A stretch of DNA of 15,735 nucleotides from Verrucomicrobiota bacterium (GCA_026397855.1 JAPLUA010000261.1:1-15735), one strand, 5' to 3'; counted from the first letter of the stretch, positions 1 to 8,108 are shown. A program made the numbers and translations. Notes: generated from the sequence alone by a model not told the origin.

Positions 1-46
1 GGGGTGCAACTCACGGTTTCCGACGACGTGCAAGAATGCGAAGAGA

Positions 47-110
47 GCGCGGACATTCTTGCCCGCCTCGGCCGGGTTGGCAAGCCCCGGGCGGACAAGA
101 ATATCCGCGC
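47..110. repeat. Intergenic palindromic (REP-like) element
   Basis: Two 21-bp arms, 47-67 (GCGCGGACATTCTTGCCCGCC) and 90-110, are inverted copies of each other with 19 of 21 positions matching, separated by a 22-bp GC-rich spacer. Transcribed in either direction this would fold into a long hairpin. The core resembles a 'GCGGACATTCTTGTCCGC' type element that I recall as dispersed in Verrucomicrobiota genomes; that resemblance is from memory. The rest of 1-180 shows no supported gene: an open frame runs from base 1 to a TGA at 121-123, but it reads through the repeat and has no recognisable protein similarity. Confidence 0.7.
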
Positions 111-180
111 CCCGATAACATGAGTTGCGCCCGTCCGGCAGAATCTCGGCTTGCCGCTGTTGAATGTTTGCTGGTAAAAG

Positions 181-2133
181 ATGGCGTGTAACGACATGAA
201 GCCCACCTCCACTGCCTCAGCCGAAGCGAAGCCGTCCGAAGACAACCCCACGTCCCGCAGCGCCTGGTGGTGGGTGCCGAGCCTCTACTTCTCGGAAGGC
301 ATCCCCTACGTCATCGTCATGACCATGTCCGTGGTCATGTATAAGCGGCTGGGCATCTCCAACACCGACATTGCGCTTTACACGAGCTGGCTCTACCTGC
401 CGTGGGTGGTCAAGCCGCTTTGGAGCCCGTTCGTGGACATCACCCGGACCAAGCGCTTTTGGGTGGTCACCATGCAGTTCCTGGTCTCGCTCGCGCTGGC
501 GATGGTCGCCTTTTCGGTGCGCGGTCCGGCCTTCTTCAAATGGTCCCTGTTCCTGTTCTGGATCATGGCCTTGGGCTCGGCGACGCACGACATTGCGGCA
601 GATGGATTCTACATGCTCGGCCTGTCCAAACACGAGCAGGCCTGGTGGGTGGGGCTGCGCAGCACCTTTTACCGCACGGCGATGATCGTCGGCAGCGGGT
701 TGCTGGTCGTGCTCGCGGGGGTATTGGAGAGCCGGAACGGGTTGCCGCCGGTCGAAATCCCGGTGCAGGCGAGCGCCCAGGCCCCGGTTGTCGCCGCCTG
801 GGATCCCGCCGCCGTGAAGCTTCCGGCCCAGGCAGGTGAACTGCGCGTGGTCGTCCAACCCAGCCCGCTCGATATCTCGTTGACCGAGCGCAGCGCCGAG
901 GAGGCCAAGGCCGTTATCAGCCAGGCCAAGGCGTGGAACCGGCAGCACGGGTTCATCGCCGAGGATAGCCCCGCGCCTGTCAAGGCCGAGGCCGGCGCGC
1001 CCTCCTGGTGGGCCTCGAACGTCTCCGGCCCCTTCGGCAACTTTCTTACCAACCATTTCCCGAAGCCTCCCAAGACGGTTTCCACTTCCGTGCCTGCTGC
1101 CGGCAACGTCGGCGTGATCTATCTCTCGTTGTCCAGAGCGCCGGCCGCCGGCCAGGAAGTCGTCGTCAACTTCGGCCGCAAGCCCCGCGGCCTGGAATAC
1201 ATCGGGCTGGGCAAGAGCGACAAGGGCTTTCTCCTGAAGGAAGGCGAGCGCTTCGCCTTCACGTCCGCCAACTGGGACCAGCCCGCCATGGCCGTGATCC
1301 AGCTTGATCCCAAGCTCAAGGCGGATACGGCGGTAACCTATCTCACCAGCTCGGGTAACATCCCTGTTGCCTGGTCCATCACCTTGTTCTTTGTCGCCGG
1401 GCTGTTTCTGGCCTTCACCTTCTGGCATAGCGTGATGCTGCCGCGCCCCGCCGCTGACGGGCCGGTCGTCACCCATCACAGCCTGATCGGCGAATTCTTT
1501 GCCACCCTCGGCTCCTTCTTCCAGAAACCGGGCGTCCTGCTCGCGATGGCCTTCATCCTTCTCTACCGCTTTGACGAGGCCCAGCTCAGCAAAGTCATCT
1601 CACCCTTCCTGCTGGACAGCCGGGACGCCGGCGGCCTGGGCCTTACCACCAGCCAGGTCGGCGTGGTCTATGGCACCTTCGGCATCCTGGCGCTCACCTG
1701 TGGCGGGCTGTTGGGAGGCTTCATGGCGGCCAAATACGGCCTCAAGAAGATGCTCCCCATCATGGTCGGCTCGATGTATCTGCCCAAGCTCGCCTTCGTG
1801 TTTCTCTCCTGGACCCAGCCCGCCAATTTCCTCATCACCTGCGGCGCCGTTGCTCTCGAGCAGTTTGGTTATGGCTTCGGCTTCACTGCTTTCATGCTCT
1901 ACATGCTCTTTTTCGCCGACGGCCCGCACAAGACAGCCCACTTCGCCATCTGCACCGGTTTCATGGCGCTGGGGATGATGGTTCCCGGCATGTGGAGCGG
2001 TTGGGTGGCGGACCTTGTCGGCTACAAACACTTCTTTGTCTGGGTGATCTGCTCGGCCGTGCCGGGCTTCATCCTGGCCATGTTGTTGAACCGGAAGATT
2101 GACCCGGAGTTCGGCAAGAAGACGAAGCATTGA
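181..2133 (+). CDS. AmpG/PAT-like MFS transporter with a large periplasmic insertion
   Basis: This is an inner-membrane major facilitator carrier of 650 residues. The N-terminal half resembles AmpG/PAT-family permeases: the loop after TM2 reads PLWSPFVDITRTKRFW (residues 79-94, the family's W-x-P-x-x-D-R region) and TM4 carries HDIAADGF (136-143). TM1-5 span about 30-183. TM6 is near 397-420, and TM7-12 span about 450-637. AmpG-like carriers import anhydromuropeptides, and relatives in sugar loci import saccharides; the substrate here is not known. The odd part is about 210 extra residues (184-396) between TM5 and TM6, on the periplasmic side. It starts with a Pro/Ala-rich linker and ends in a segment (about 305-390) with Ig/Calx-beta-like spacing, such as FTSANWDQP. 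The usual family length is about 400-450 residues. ATG at 181 is taken as start, with ATG 196 an alternative; neither has a strong ribosome site. The gene is followed by a 231-bp gap before the efflux operon, so it is probably transcribed separately. Confidence 0.85.
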   Translation: MACNDMKPTSTASAEAKPSEDNPTSRSAWWWVPSLYFSEGIPYVIVMTMSVVMYKRLGISNTDIALYTSWLYLPWVVKPLWSPFVDITRTKRFWVVTMQFLVSLALAMVAFSVRGPAFFKWSLFLFWIMALGSATHDIAADGFYMLGLSKHEQAWWVGLRSTFYRTAMIVGSGLLVVLAGVLESRNGLPPVEIPVQASAQAPVVAAWDPAAVKLPAQAGELRVVVQPSPLDISLTERSAEEAKAVISQAKAWNRQHGFIAEDSPAPVKAEAGAPSWWASNVSGPFGNFLTNHFPKPPKTVSTSVPAAGNVGVIYLSLSRAPAAGQEVVVNFGRKPRGLEYIGLGKSDKGFLLKEGERFAFTSANWDQPAMAVIQLDPKLKADTAVTYLTSSGNIPVAWSITLFFVAGLFLAFTFWHSVMLPRPAADGPVVTHHSLIGEFFATLGSFFQKPGVLLAMAFILLYRFDEAQLSKVISPFLLDSRDAGGLGLTTSQVGVVYGTFGILALTCGGLLGGFMAAKYGLKKMLPIMVGSMYLPKLAFVFLSWTQPANFLITCGAVALEQFGYGFGFTAFMLYMLFFADGPHKTAHFAICTGFMALGMMVPGMWSGWVADLVGYKHFFVWVICSAVPGFILAMLLNRKIDPEFGKKTKH

Positions 2134-2225
2134 GGGAGGAGGGGAGAAGGAAGAGCGTAGAGTGCAGAGGGGGGACCGTTCCGATGCTGGTGCCTGAGCT
2201 CGCGGGGGTGTATCCGCGGGGAAGG

Positions 2226-2239
2226 GCCGCTTCTGCGGC
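2226..2239. other. Small hairpin downstream of the MFS gene
   Basis: GCCGC-TTCT-GCGGC forms a 5-bp stem with a four-base loop about 90 bp after the MFS stop codon. It lacks a T-run, so it is not a convincing intrinsic terminator. It may simply be part of the palindrome-rich intergenic region 2134-2364, in which I find no supported gene. Confidence 0.25.
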
Positions 2240-2277
2240 GCGAAGATTGCCGGAGTGTGGGCGGGGTAATCCGACGG

Positions 2278-2322
2278 GGATGACAGCGCTGTCATCCGCG
2301 GTTCATCCGGCTGTCACCCGCG
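2278..2322. promoter_or_regulatory. Operator-like palindrome and direct repeat before the efflux operon
   Basis: GGATGACAGCGCTGTCATCC (2278-2297) is a perfect 20-bp palindrome with TGACA/TGTCA half-sites. Its right half continues as CTGTCATCCGCG (2289-2300), and this is repeated as CTGTCACCCGCG at 2311-2322 with 11 of 12 bases identical and a 22-bp period, about two helical turns. The site lies 43-87 bp upstream of the TolC-like gene, the first gene of the RND operon. Dyads of this kind are typical operators for dimeric repressors, and efflux operons are often controlled that way. No regulator gene is visible in the window, so the partner is unknown. No good -35/-10 pair was found next to it. 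Confidence 0.45.
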
Positions 2323-2364
2323 CGTGGTGAGCTTCGTTCCGACGAGTGGTTTCGGGCTGCGAGC

Positions 2365-3810
2365 GTGGCATCGCGGGTTCTTGCTTTGCGGGGCCGAAAC
2401 CAGTTCACTGAACACCTGTTGAGATACTTTTTGGTCATCATCGTTGTGGGCCTGCTGGCCGGGTGCGCGCGGTTTCATCCGCAGCCCATTCTGCCTGCCC
2501 AGACCGCTGCCGACCTGGAGAACCGCTCACTGGATAGTCCTGCCCTCAAGCTGTTCCTTGAAGGGGCCCTCCATCACGAGTTGACGAATTGGCCTGCTGT
2601 CTCGTGGGACCTGGAGATGCTCACGCTGGCGGCGTTTTACTATCACCCGAGCCTCGAAGTGGCGCGCGCCCAGTGGGCGGTGGCGCGGGGCGGGGAAACG
2701 ACTGCCGGCCAGCGGCCGAATCCGACGCTGAACGTGACCCCCGGCTACAATTCCACCACCTTCCTTCCGTCCCCGTGGCTGCCGCTGGGATTCTTCGATA
2801 TTCCAATCGAAATGGCCGGCAAGCGCGGGCATCGCCGGGCGCAAGCGGCGCAGATGTCGGCTGCGGCACGGCTGAACGTGGTCACGGTGGCCTGGCAGGT
2901 GCGGAGCACCTTGCGCGCAAGCCTGCTGGATCTCGCGACCGCCGGGCAACGGGAAGCGCTCTTGCAGACCCAGATCGCCCTGCAACAGCAAGTCGTGCAA
3001 CGGCTCGATCAGCAAGCGCAGGCCGGGGCGATTGCCAGCTCGGAAGCCGCCACATTCCGTATTGCGCTGGCGCGGGCGCGGCTGGACCTGGCCGATGCGC
3101 AGCGCCTCCGCGTCGAAGCTCGCGCGCGGGTGGCGGAGGCCCTGGGCATTCCGCTGCGGGCCGTGGCGGGGCTCAAGGTGCCGGTCTATCCAGACTTATC
3201 CCCTAAGTTGGCTGCCGAGTTGACCTCGTCTGAGGTCCGGCGAGCCGCGTTGCAGAGCCGCCCGGACATCCTGGCCGCGCTGGCGGAATACGCCGCCTCC
3301 CAGGCTGCCTTGCAGCTCGAGATTGCGAAACAGTATCCGGATGTTCACCTGCAACCGGGCTACCAGTTCGACCAGGGGGACAGCAAATGGTCGCTCGGCC
3401 TGACCGTCGAGCTGCCGGTGTTGCATCAGAACCAGGGCCCCATCGCAGAGGCCAAAGCGCGCCGCCAGGAAGCCGCGGCGCGGTTCAACGCGCTGCAGGC
3501 CAGGGTGATGGCGGAGATTGATCGCGCGGTGGCGGTGTTGCAGGTGAGCGAAACGAACTCGGCGGCGCTGCGCTCCCTGGCGTCGGAGTTGGCCAAGCGC
3601 AGCGAGTCGGTGGCGGCGCAAGTCCGCGCCGGGGCGACCGACCAACTGGACCTGCTCAATGCCCGGTTGGAATCCGCCGTGGCCGAGCTGCTGCGGCTCG
3701 ACGGCCAGACCAAGCTGCAGCAAGCCGTCGGTGCCCTCGAAGATGCGGTGCAGCGGCCCCTTAACCTGCCTGACGCTATCTTTCAGTCCGCCCGGCGCGA
3801 GACCCCTTGA
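2365..3810 (+). CDS. TolC/CzcC-like outer-membrane efflux lipoprotein
   Basis: This 481-residue protein is the outer-membrane channel of a tripartite RND pump (outer membrane efflux protein family). It starts at GTG 2365. A hydrophobic stretch YFLVIIVVGLLAGC ends in a lipobox, so lipidation at Cys34 is likely; a TTG at codon 19 would give a shorter signal peptide and cannot be excluded. The body shows the two-fold repeat expected of the family. Long Ala/Gln/Arg-rich helices lie at about 85-115, 150-260, 285-320 and 355-455, with beta-like segments TLNVTPGYNSTTF and HLQPGYQFDQGD in equivalent positions of the two halves. The phrase FFDIPIEMAGKRGHRRAQA is typical of CzcC-like members. It is the first gene of a three-gene + strand set; the adaptor starts 115 bp downstream, after a double-hairpin repeat. 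Length and layout look intact. Confidence 0.88.
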   Translation: MASRVLALRGRNQFTEHLLRYFLVIIVVGLLAGCARFHPQPILPAQTAADLENRSLDSPALKLFLEGALHHELTNWPAVSWDLEMLTLAAFYYHPSLEVARAQWAVARGGETTAGQRPNPTLNVTPGYNSTTFLPSPWLPLGFFDIPIEMAGKRGHRRAQAAQMSAAARLNVVTVAWQVRSTLRASLLDLATAGQREALLQTQIALQQQVVQRLDQQAQAGAIASSEAATFRIALARARLDLADAQRLRVEARARVAEALGIPLRAVAGLKVPVYPDLSPKLAAELTSSEVRRAALQSRPDILAALAEYAASQAALQLEIAKQYPDVHLQPGYQFDQGDSKWSLGLTVELPVLHQNQGPIAEAKARRQEAAARFNALQARVMAEIDRAVAVLQVSETNSAALRSLASELAKRSESVAAQVRAGATDQLDLLNARLESAVAELLRLDGQTKLQQAVGALEDAVQRPLNLPDAIFQSARRETP

Positions 3811-3835
3811 GGATTACGATGAGCCTATTTCACAA

Positions 3836-3907
3836 CCTCGTAGCCGCCGACGTGAGTCGGCGCAAATCCTGGAGAATGGCGCGGACTGACGTCCGCGGCT
3901 ACGGAGG
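3836..3907. repeat. Double-hairpin palindromic element inside the efflux operon
   Basis: The outer arms CGTAGCCGCCGACGT (3839-3853) and ACGTCCGCGGCTACG (3889-3903) are inverted copies with 14 of 15 matches, and similarity extends a few bases outward on both sides. Each half also contains its own hairpin: CGCCGAC-GTGA-GTCGGCG (3845-3862, 7-bp stem) and GCGGAC-TGAC-GTCCGC (3881-3896, 6-bp stem). The element could therefore fold as one long stem or as two small ones. It occupies most of the 115-bp gap between the TolC-like and adaptor genes and would be transcribed with them. It looks like a dispersed intergenic repeat, unrelated in sequence to the other two palindromes in this window. Its right edge includes GGAGG (3903-3907), 18 bp before the adaptor ATG. 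Confidence 0.75.
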
Positions 3908-3925
3908 ATTGCGGGACCCTCTTCT

Positions 3926-4918
3926 ATGAAAGCATGTTTCCATTTTGTGTTGCCCGTCCTGGTGGTGGCGGCGTTCGTGGCCGGCTGTTCGCCGGCGGGC
4001 AAGCTGCCCGCGGCCGCGCCGCCGCCCGCCCAACCCGCCGAGCCTGAGTCGCGCGTCAAGCACGGCACAAACGGCGAGGTAGTGATCACCCTGAATGCGG
4101 CAACGCAGAAGATCATGGGCCTGCAGACGACGGCCCTGGTCCCCGCGCAGCTAAAGCCCGAGGTCAAGGCGTATGGCCGGGTGCTGGACGCCTCGCCGCT
4201 GGTGCCGCTGGTCGCCGAGCTGAAGATCGCCCAGGCTGCCAGCGAAGCTTCGCAGGCGGAGTTGAAACGCCTGAAGACGCTGAGCGGGCAGAACAACGCC
4301 TCGGATCGCGCCTTGCAGGCTGCCGAAGCCGCGGCCACTCGCGACCGGGTGCAGGTGGAATCGGCGCGGCTGCGCCTGCTTTCGGCCTGGGGCAGCGCGA
4401 TTGCCGGTCAGAAGGACCTGCCCGCCTTCGCGCAATCCTTGGGTTCCCTGGAGAGTGTGCTGGTGGAAGTGGATTTGCCCGCCGGGGAAGCTGTTGGCGA
4501 GACGCCGACGGGCGCGCGGCTCGTTACGTTGACGGATGACCGCAAGCCGGTCGAGGCGCAGTTGCTCGGCCCGGCCACCGTGGTGGACCCCCAGATGCAG
4601 GGCCGGGGCTACCTGTTCCTGGTGACGCCGAACCCGTCGCACCTCGCGCCGGGCGCCGCGGTGATGGGCTTTCTGAGCCTGCCCGGCGAGGCGCAGTCCG
4701 GCGTCGCCTTGCCGCGCGAGACCGTCGTCCGGTTTAACGGCACGACCTGGGTCTATGTCCAGACCGGCGACGACACCTTTCAGCGCACGGAGGCCAAGCT
4801 GGACCGCCCGCTCGACAAGGGTTGGTTTGTCCGGGAAGGCTTAAAACCGCAGGCCAGGGTGGTGAGCGTCGGCGCGCAGCAGTTGCTCTCCGAGGAGCTT
4901 AAGGGGCAAATCGAGTGA
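3926..4918 (+). CDS. RND efflux periplasmic adaptor (membrane fusion protein), lipoprotein
   Basis: This 330-residue protein is the adaptor linking the RND permease to the outer-membrane channel. The signal peptide ends in FVAGC (lipobox, Cys21), followed by a Pro/Ala-rich linker. The segment VITLNAATQKIMGLQTT (about 53-69) matches the start of the membrane-proximal part of CzcB/CusB-type adaptors. A helical stretch follows (about 95-155), then beta-barrel-like segments (about 175-250), and a C-terminal membrane-proximal domain with GVALPRETVVRFNGTTWVYV. The usual paired lipoyl half-motifs on either side of the helical hairpin (G-x-V...GQ-x-L) are not visible: the chain runs from AYGRVLDASPLVPL straight into helix. 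I have a memory of similar short adaptors in other bacteria, so this may be a subfamily trait. ATG 3926 has no well-spaced ribosome site, because GGAGG lies 18 bp upstream. The permease starts 6 bp after the stop. Confidence 0.85.
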   Translation: MKACFHFVLPVLVVAAFVAGCSPAGKLPAAAPPPAQPAEPESRVKHGTNGEVVITLNAATQKIMGLQTTALVPAQLKPEVKAYGRVLDASPLVPLVAELKIAQAASEASQAELKRLKTLSGQNNASDRALQAAEAAATRDRVQVESARLRLLSAWGSAIAGQKDLPAFAQSLGSLESVLVEVDLPAGEAVGETPTGARLVTLTDDRKPVEAQLLGPATVVDPQMQGRGYLFLVTPNPSHLAPGAAVMGFLSLPGEAQSGVALPRETVVRFNGTTWVYVQTGDDTFQRTEAKLDRPLDKGWFVREGLKPQARVVSVGAQQLLSEELKGQIE

Positions 4919-4924
4919 ACTAAG

Positions 4925-7900
4925 ATGCTCCAAGCCCTCGTCAGATTCTCACTCAGGTACCGCGGCGTGGTGGTGGCGCTCGCGTGCGTGGTGCTGGGCT
5001 ACGGCCTTTACGTCGCCAACAACGCGAAGCTGGACGTCTTCCCGAACTTCGTCCAGCCCCAGGTGGCAATCCAGACCGAGTGCCCGGGCCTGTCGCCGGA
5101 GCAGGTCGAACTGCTGGTCACGCTGCCGATCGAAAGCATGGTCAACGGCCTGGGGGACATGGAATCCCTCCGCTCTGAGACCATCGAGGGCCTGTCGGTG
5201 ATCACCGCCGTCTTCAAGGAGGGCAGCGACGTGTTCCGCGCGCGCCAGATGCTGGCTGAAACGCTGGCCGAGACGGCCGGCAAGCTCCCTGCCAGCGCCA
5301 GGACGCCGCGCATGACGCCGCTGACCTCCTCCACCATGGACCTGCTCAAGATCGGCTTGGTGTCGGACAAGCTGACCCCGATGGAATTGCGCACCTTTGC
5401 CGATTGGACGCTCAAGCCGCGGCTGCTCTCGGTGCCGGGCGTGGCCAAGTGCAGCAGCTTCGGCGGCGAGGTGCGGCAACTGCAAATCCAGGTCCTGCCC
5501 GAGCGGCTGGTGGCCTATAACCTGGCGCTATCGGACGTGCTGGCCGCCGCGCGTCTGTCCACCGGCGTGATGGGCGCCGGGTTCATCGAGAACCGCAACC
5601 AGCGCATCACGCTCCAGACCGAAGGCCAGGCGCTGACGCCAGACCTGCTCGGCGAAGTGGTGGTCGCGCACACCAACGGGTTCAGCGTGCGGATCAAGGA
5701 CGTGGCGCGCGTGGTCGAAGGCACCGAGCCCAAGTTCGGCGACACGGTCATCCAGGGTCGCTGGGGCGTGCTGCTAACCATGTCGAGCCAATACGGGGCG
5801 AACACGATGGAGGTCACCAAGGCGTTGGAGGCCGCGCTCGATGAGCTGAAGCCGGTCTTCGAGCGGGAGGGCATCAAGGTCTTCCCACGGATGCACCGGC
5901 CCGCGACGTTTATCGAGACTGCGCTCGCGAACATGAAGCACTCGCTGGGCCTGGGCGCCATCCTTGTGGCGGTGGTGCTGTTCCTGCTGCTGGGCAGCGT
6001 CCGCACCGCGTGCATCTCGATCGCCGCCATCCCCCTCTCCCTGCTCACGGCCGTGATCGTGATGGAGAAGTGCGGCATCACGATCAATACCATCACGCTG
6101 GGTGGGCTGGCCATTGCGCTGGGCGAGGTGGTGGACGACTCCATCATTGACGTGGAGAACATCTTCCGCCGGTTGCGTGAGAACAAGACCCTCGCCCAGC
6201 CGCGCCCGATCTTTGCCGTGGTCCTCGATGCCTCGCTGGAGGTGCGCCGCGCCGTGGTCTATGCCACGTTCATCGTGGCGCTGGTCTTCCTGCCGGTGCT
6301 GACGCTGACCGGTCTGCAAGGCAGCTTCTTCGCGCCGCTGGCCCTGAGCTACATCCTCGCCATCATGGCCTCGCTGTTGGTCGCCCTGACCATCACGCCG
6401 GCGCTGGCGTATTTGATCTTCAGCCGGGGAGTGCGCAAGGCCGATGAACCGCGCCTGCAGCATTTGCTGAAAGCGATCTACCGTCGTGTATTGGGGCTTG
6501 TCGCCCGCTGGCCACGCACGGTCATGGTCGGCGTGGTGCTGGTCTGCATTGCCGCCGCCACCCGGGTGCCGTTCTTCGGGGGCGAGTTCCTGCCCGAGTT
6601 TCGCGAAGGGCACCGGGTCTTGCAGATCACCGCCGCCCCGGGCACTTCCCTGCCCGAAATGTTGCGGCTCGGGACGCGGATCTCCGAGGAGCTGCTGCGC
6701 AACCCGCACATTGACACCGTCGAGCAGCAGGTCGGGCGGGCGGAGCTGGGCGAAGATCCCTGGGGACCTCATCGGTGCGAGTTCCATGTCGAGCTGAAAC
6801 GCCTCCCGGGCGAGGAGGAGGAGAAGGTGACCGACGAGATACGCGAGACCTTGGCGAAGTTCCCTGGCATCCAGTTTGATGTGGTGACCTTCCTCGGCGA
6901 CCGCATCGGCGAAACGCTCACGGGCGAGACCTCGCCGGTGGTGGTGAATATCTTCGGCGATGACCTGGATGTGCTCGATGCCAAGGCGCAGGAGGTGGCC
7001 GCCGTGCTCAACTCTGTGCCCGGCCGCGCCGATGTGAAGGTCAAGTCCATGCCCGGCGCGCCGCGTCTCGCCATCCGGCTGCGGCCGGACCGGCTCACGC
7101 AGCTCGGATTTCGCCCGGTGGATGTGCTTGAGGCCATCCAGACGGCTTACCAGGGAGCCGTGGTCGCCCAAACCCATCGTGGCAACCAAACCGCCGATGT
7201 CGCCGTCATCCTGAACCCCGCCGACCGCGAGGAGCCGGAGACGATTGGCTCGCTGCTGCTCAGTAATCCCTCGGGCGGGCGCATGCCCTTGCGCGAGCTG
7301 GCGGAGGTTTATCCGACGAGCGGGCGCCCCTCCATTCTCCATGAAGGCGCGCGCCGGCGCCAGACGGTCACCTGCGCGGCGAGCGGCCGCGACGTGTCGT
7401 CCTTCGTCGCCGAGGCCCGGCGCGCGGTCGCGGCCAAGGTCGTCTTCCCCGCAGGCACCTACGCCGCGTTCAGCGGCGCGGCCGATGCCAAGGAAAAGGC
7501 GCAGCGTGAGCTGCTGCTGCACTCGGCCATCGCCGCGGTCGGCATCCTGCTTCTGCTTAGCATCGTGTTCCACAACGCGCGCAACCTGCTGCTGGTGCTG
7601 GTCAACGCCCCCTTCGCCCTGGTGGGCGGCGTGCTGGCGGTCTGGCTGACCAGCGTGATCGCCCCCGGCGAAAGCTCCCTCACCATCGGCTCGCTCGTGG
7701 GCTTTGTGACGCTGTTCGGCATCACCACGCGCAACTCCATCATGATGATCTCCCACTTCGAGCACCTGGTAACCGTCGAAGGCCTGGCGTGGGGCCCCGA
7801 GGCGGTGATGCGCGGCGCTTCCGAGCGGCTGATGCCGATCCTGATGACGGCCACGGTCACCGGGCTGGGCCTGCTCCCGCTCGCTCTCGGCACCGGCGAA

Positions 7901-8035
7901 GCCGGCCGCGAGATCGAAGGCCCGATGGCAATCGTGATCCTCGGCGGCCTGCTCACCTCGACGCTGCTCAACCTGCTCGTGCTGCCGACCCTGGCGTTGC
8001 GCTACGGAAGATTCCAGCCACTGCGAGCTGAATAG
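4925..8035 (+). CDS. RND efflux permease, CusA/CzcA-related but with an AcrB-like TM4 motif
   Basis: This 1036-residue inner-membrane proton-driven pump is of full RND length. TM1 lies near residues 10-28, the first porter/docking region at about 30-335, TM2-6 at about 340-500, TM7 near 525, the second periplasmic region at about 545-855, and TM8-12 at about 860-1025. By eye it resembles CusA/CzcA-type permeases (e.g. PNFVQPQVAIQTECPGLSPEQVE near the N-terminus). However, the TM4 proton-relay motif reads GEVVDDSIIDVEN (400-412; D404, D405, E411), not the heavy-metal signature DFGxxxDGAxxxVEN. By-eye alignment also puts E663 and F729 where CusA has cleft methionines, so a CusA-like copper pump is unlikely and the substrate is open. 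The start lies 6 bp after the adaptor stop with no close ribosome site, which suggests translational coupling. It is the last gene of the operon and ends 73 bp from a convergent gene; no clear terminator is visible between them. Confidence 0.9.
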   Translation: MLQALVRFSLRYRGVVVALACVVLGYGLYVANNAKLDVFPNFVQPQVAIQTECPGLSPEQVELLVTLPIESMVNGLGDMESLRSETIEGLSVITAVFKEGSDVFRARQMLAETLAETAGKLPASARTPRMTPLTSSTMDLLKIGLVSDKLTPMELRTFADWTLKPRLLSVPGVAKCSSFGGEVRQLQIQVLPERLVAYNLALSDVLAAARLSTGVMGAGFIENRNQRITLQTEGQALTPDLLGEVVVAHTNGFSVRIKDVARVVEGTEPKFGDTVIQGRWGVLLTMSSQYGANTMEVTKALEAALDELKPVFEREGIKVFPRMHRPATFIETALANMKHSLGLGAILVAVVLFLLLGSVRTACISIAAIPLSLLTAVIVMEKCGITINTITLGGLAIALGEVVDDSIIDVENIFRRLRENKTLAQPRPIFAVVLDASLEVRRAVVYATFIVALVFLPVLTLTGLQGSFFAPLALSYILAIMASLLVALTITPALAYLIFSRGVRKADEPRLQHLLKAIYRRVLGLVARWPRTVMVGVVLVCIAAATRVPFFGGEFLPEFREGHRVLQITAAPGTSLPEMLRLGTRISEELLRNPHIDTVEQQVGRAELGEDPWGPHRCEFHVELKRLPGEEEEKVTDEIRETLAKFPGIQFDVVTFLGDRIGETLTGETSPVVVNIFGDDLDVLDAKAQEVAAVLNSVPGRADVKVKSMPGAPRLAIRLRPDRLTQLGFRPVDVLEAIQTAYQGAVVAQTHRGNQTADVAVILNPADREEPETIGSLLLSNPSGGRMPLRELAEVYPTSGRPSILHEGARRRQTVTCAASGRDVSSFVAEARRAVAAKVVFPAGTYAAFSGAADAKEKAQRELLLHSAIAAVGILLLLSIVFHNARNLLLVLVNAPFALVGGVLAVWLTSVIAPGESSLTIGSLVGFVTLFGITTRNSIMMISHFEHLVTVEGLAWGPEAVMRGASERLMPILMTATVTGLGLLPLALGTGEAGREIEGPMAIVILGGLLTSTLLNLLVLPTLALRYGRFQPLRAE

Positions 8036-8108
8036 GCGGGTGAACAATCATTGGCTCGGCATCGCTCGGGCCGGATGGGATAAATGTTTCCGTGCTTGCC
8101 GTCCCATG

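Noticed and set aside
1..123. Open frame from the window edge to a TGA, possibly the tail of an upstream gene
   Set aside because: It reads through the palindromic repeat and gives a peptide with no recognisable similarity; too short to support.
217..1479. Long minus-strand open frame opposite the MFS gene
   Set aside because: Arg/Gly/Asp/His-rich composition typical of antisense frames in GC-rich DNA; the plus frame has clear membrane segments.
2130..2330. Small plus-strand frame after the MFS gene
   Set aside because: Overlaps the MFS stop, runs through the palindromic operator region and has no family resemblance.
5774..8047. 757-codon minus-strand open frame opposite the RND permease
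   Set aside because: His/Gln/Arg/Gly-rich antisense shadow; the plus strand encodes a full-length RND protein.
8036..8108. Bidirectional terminator between the convergent RND and propeller genes
   Set aside because: Only an imperfect 6-bp pairing around GGCTCG/CGGGCC and no T-run; not supportable.
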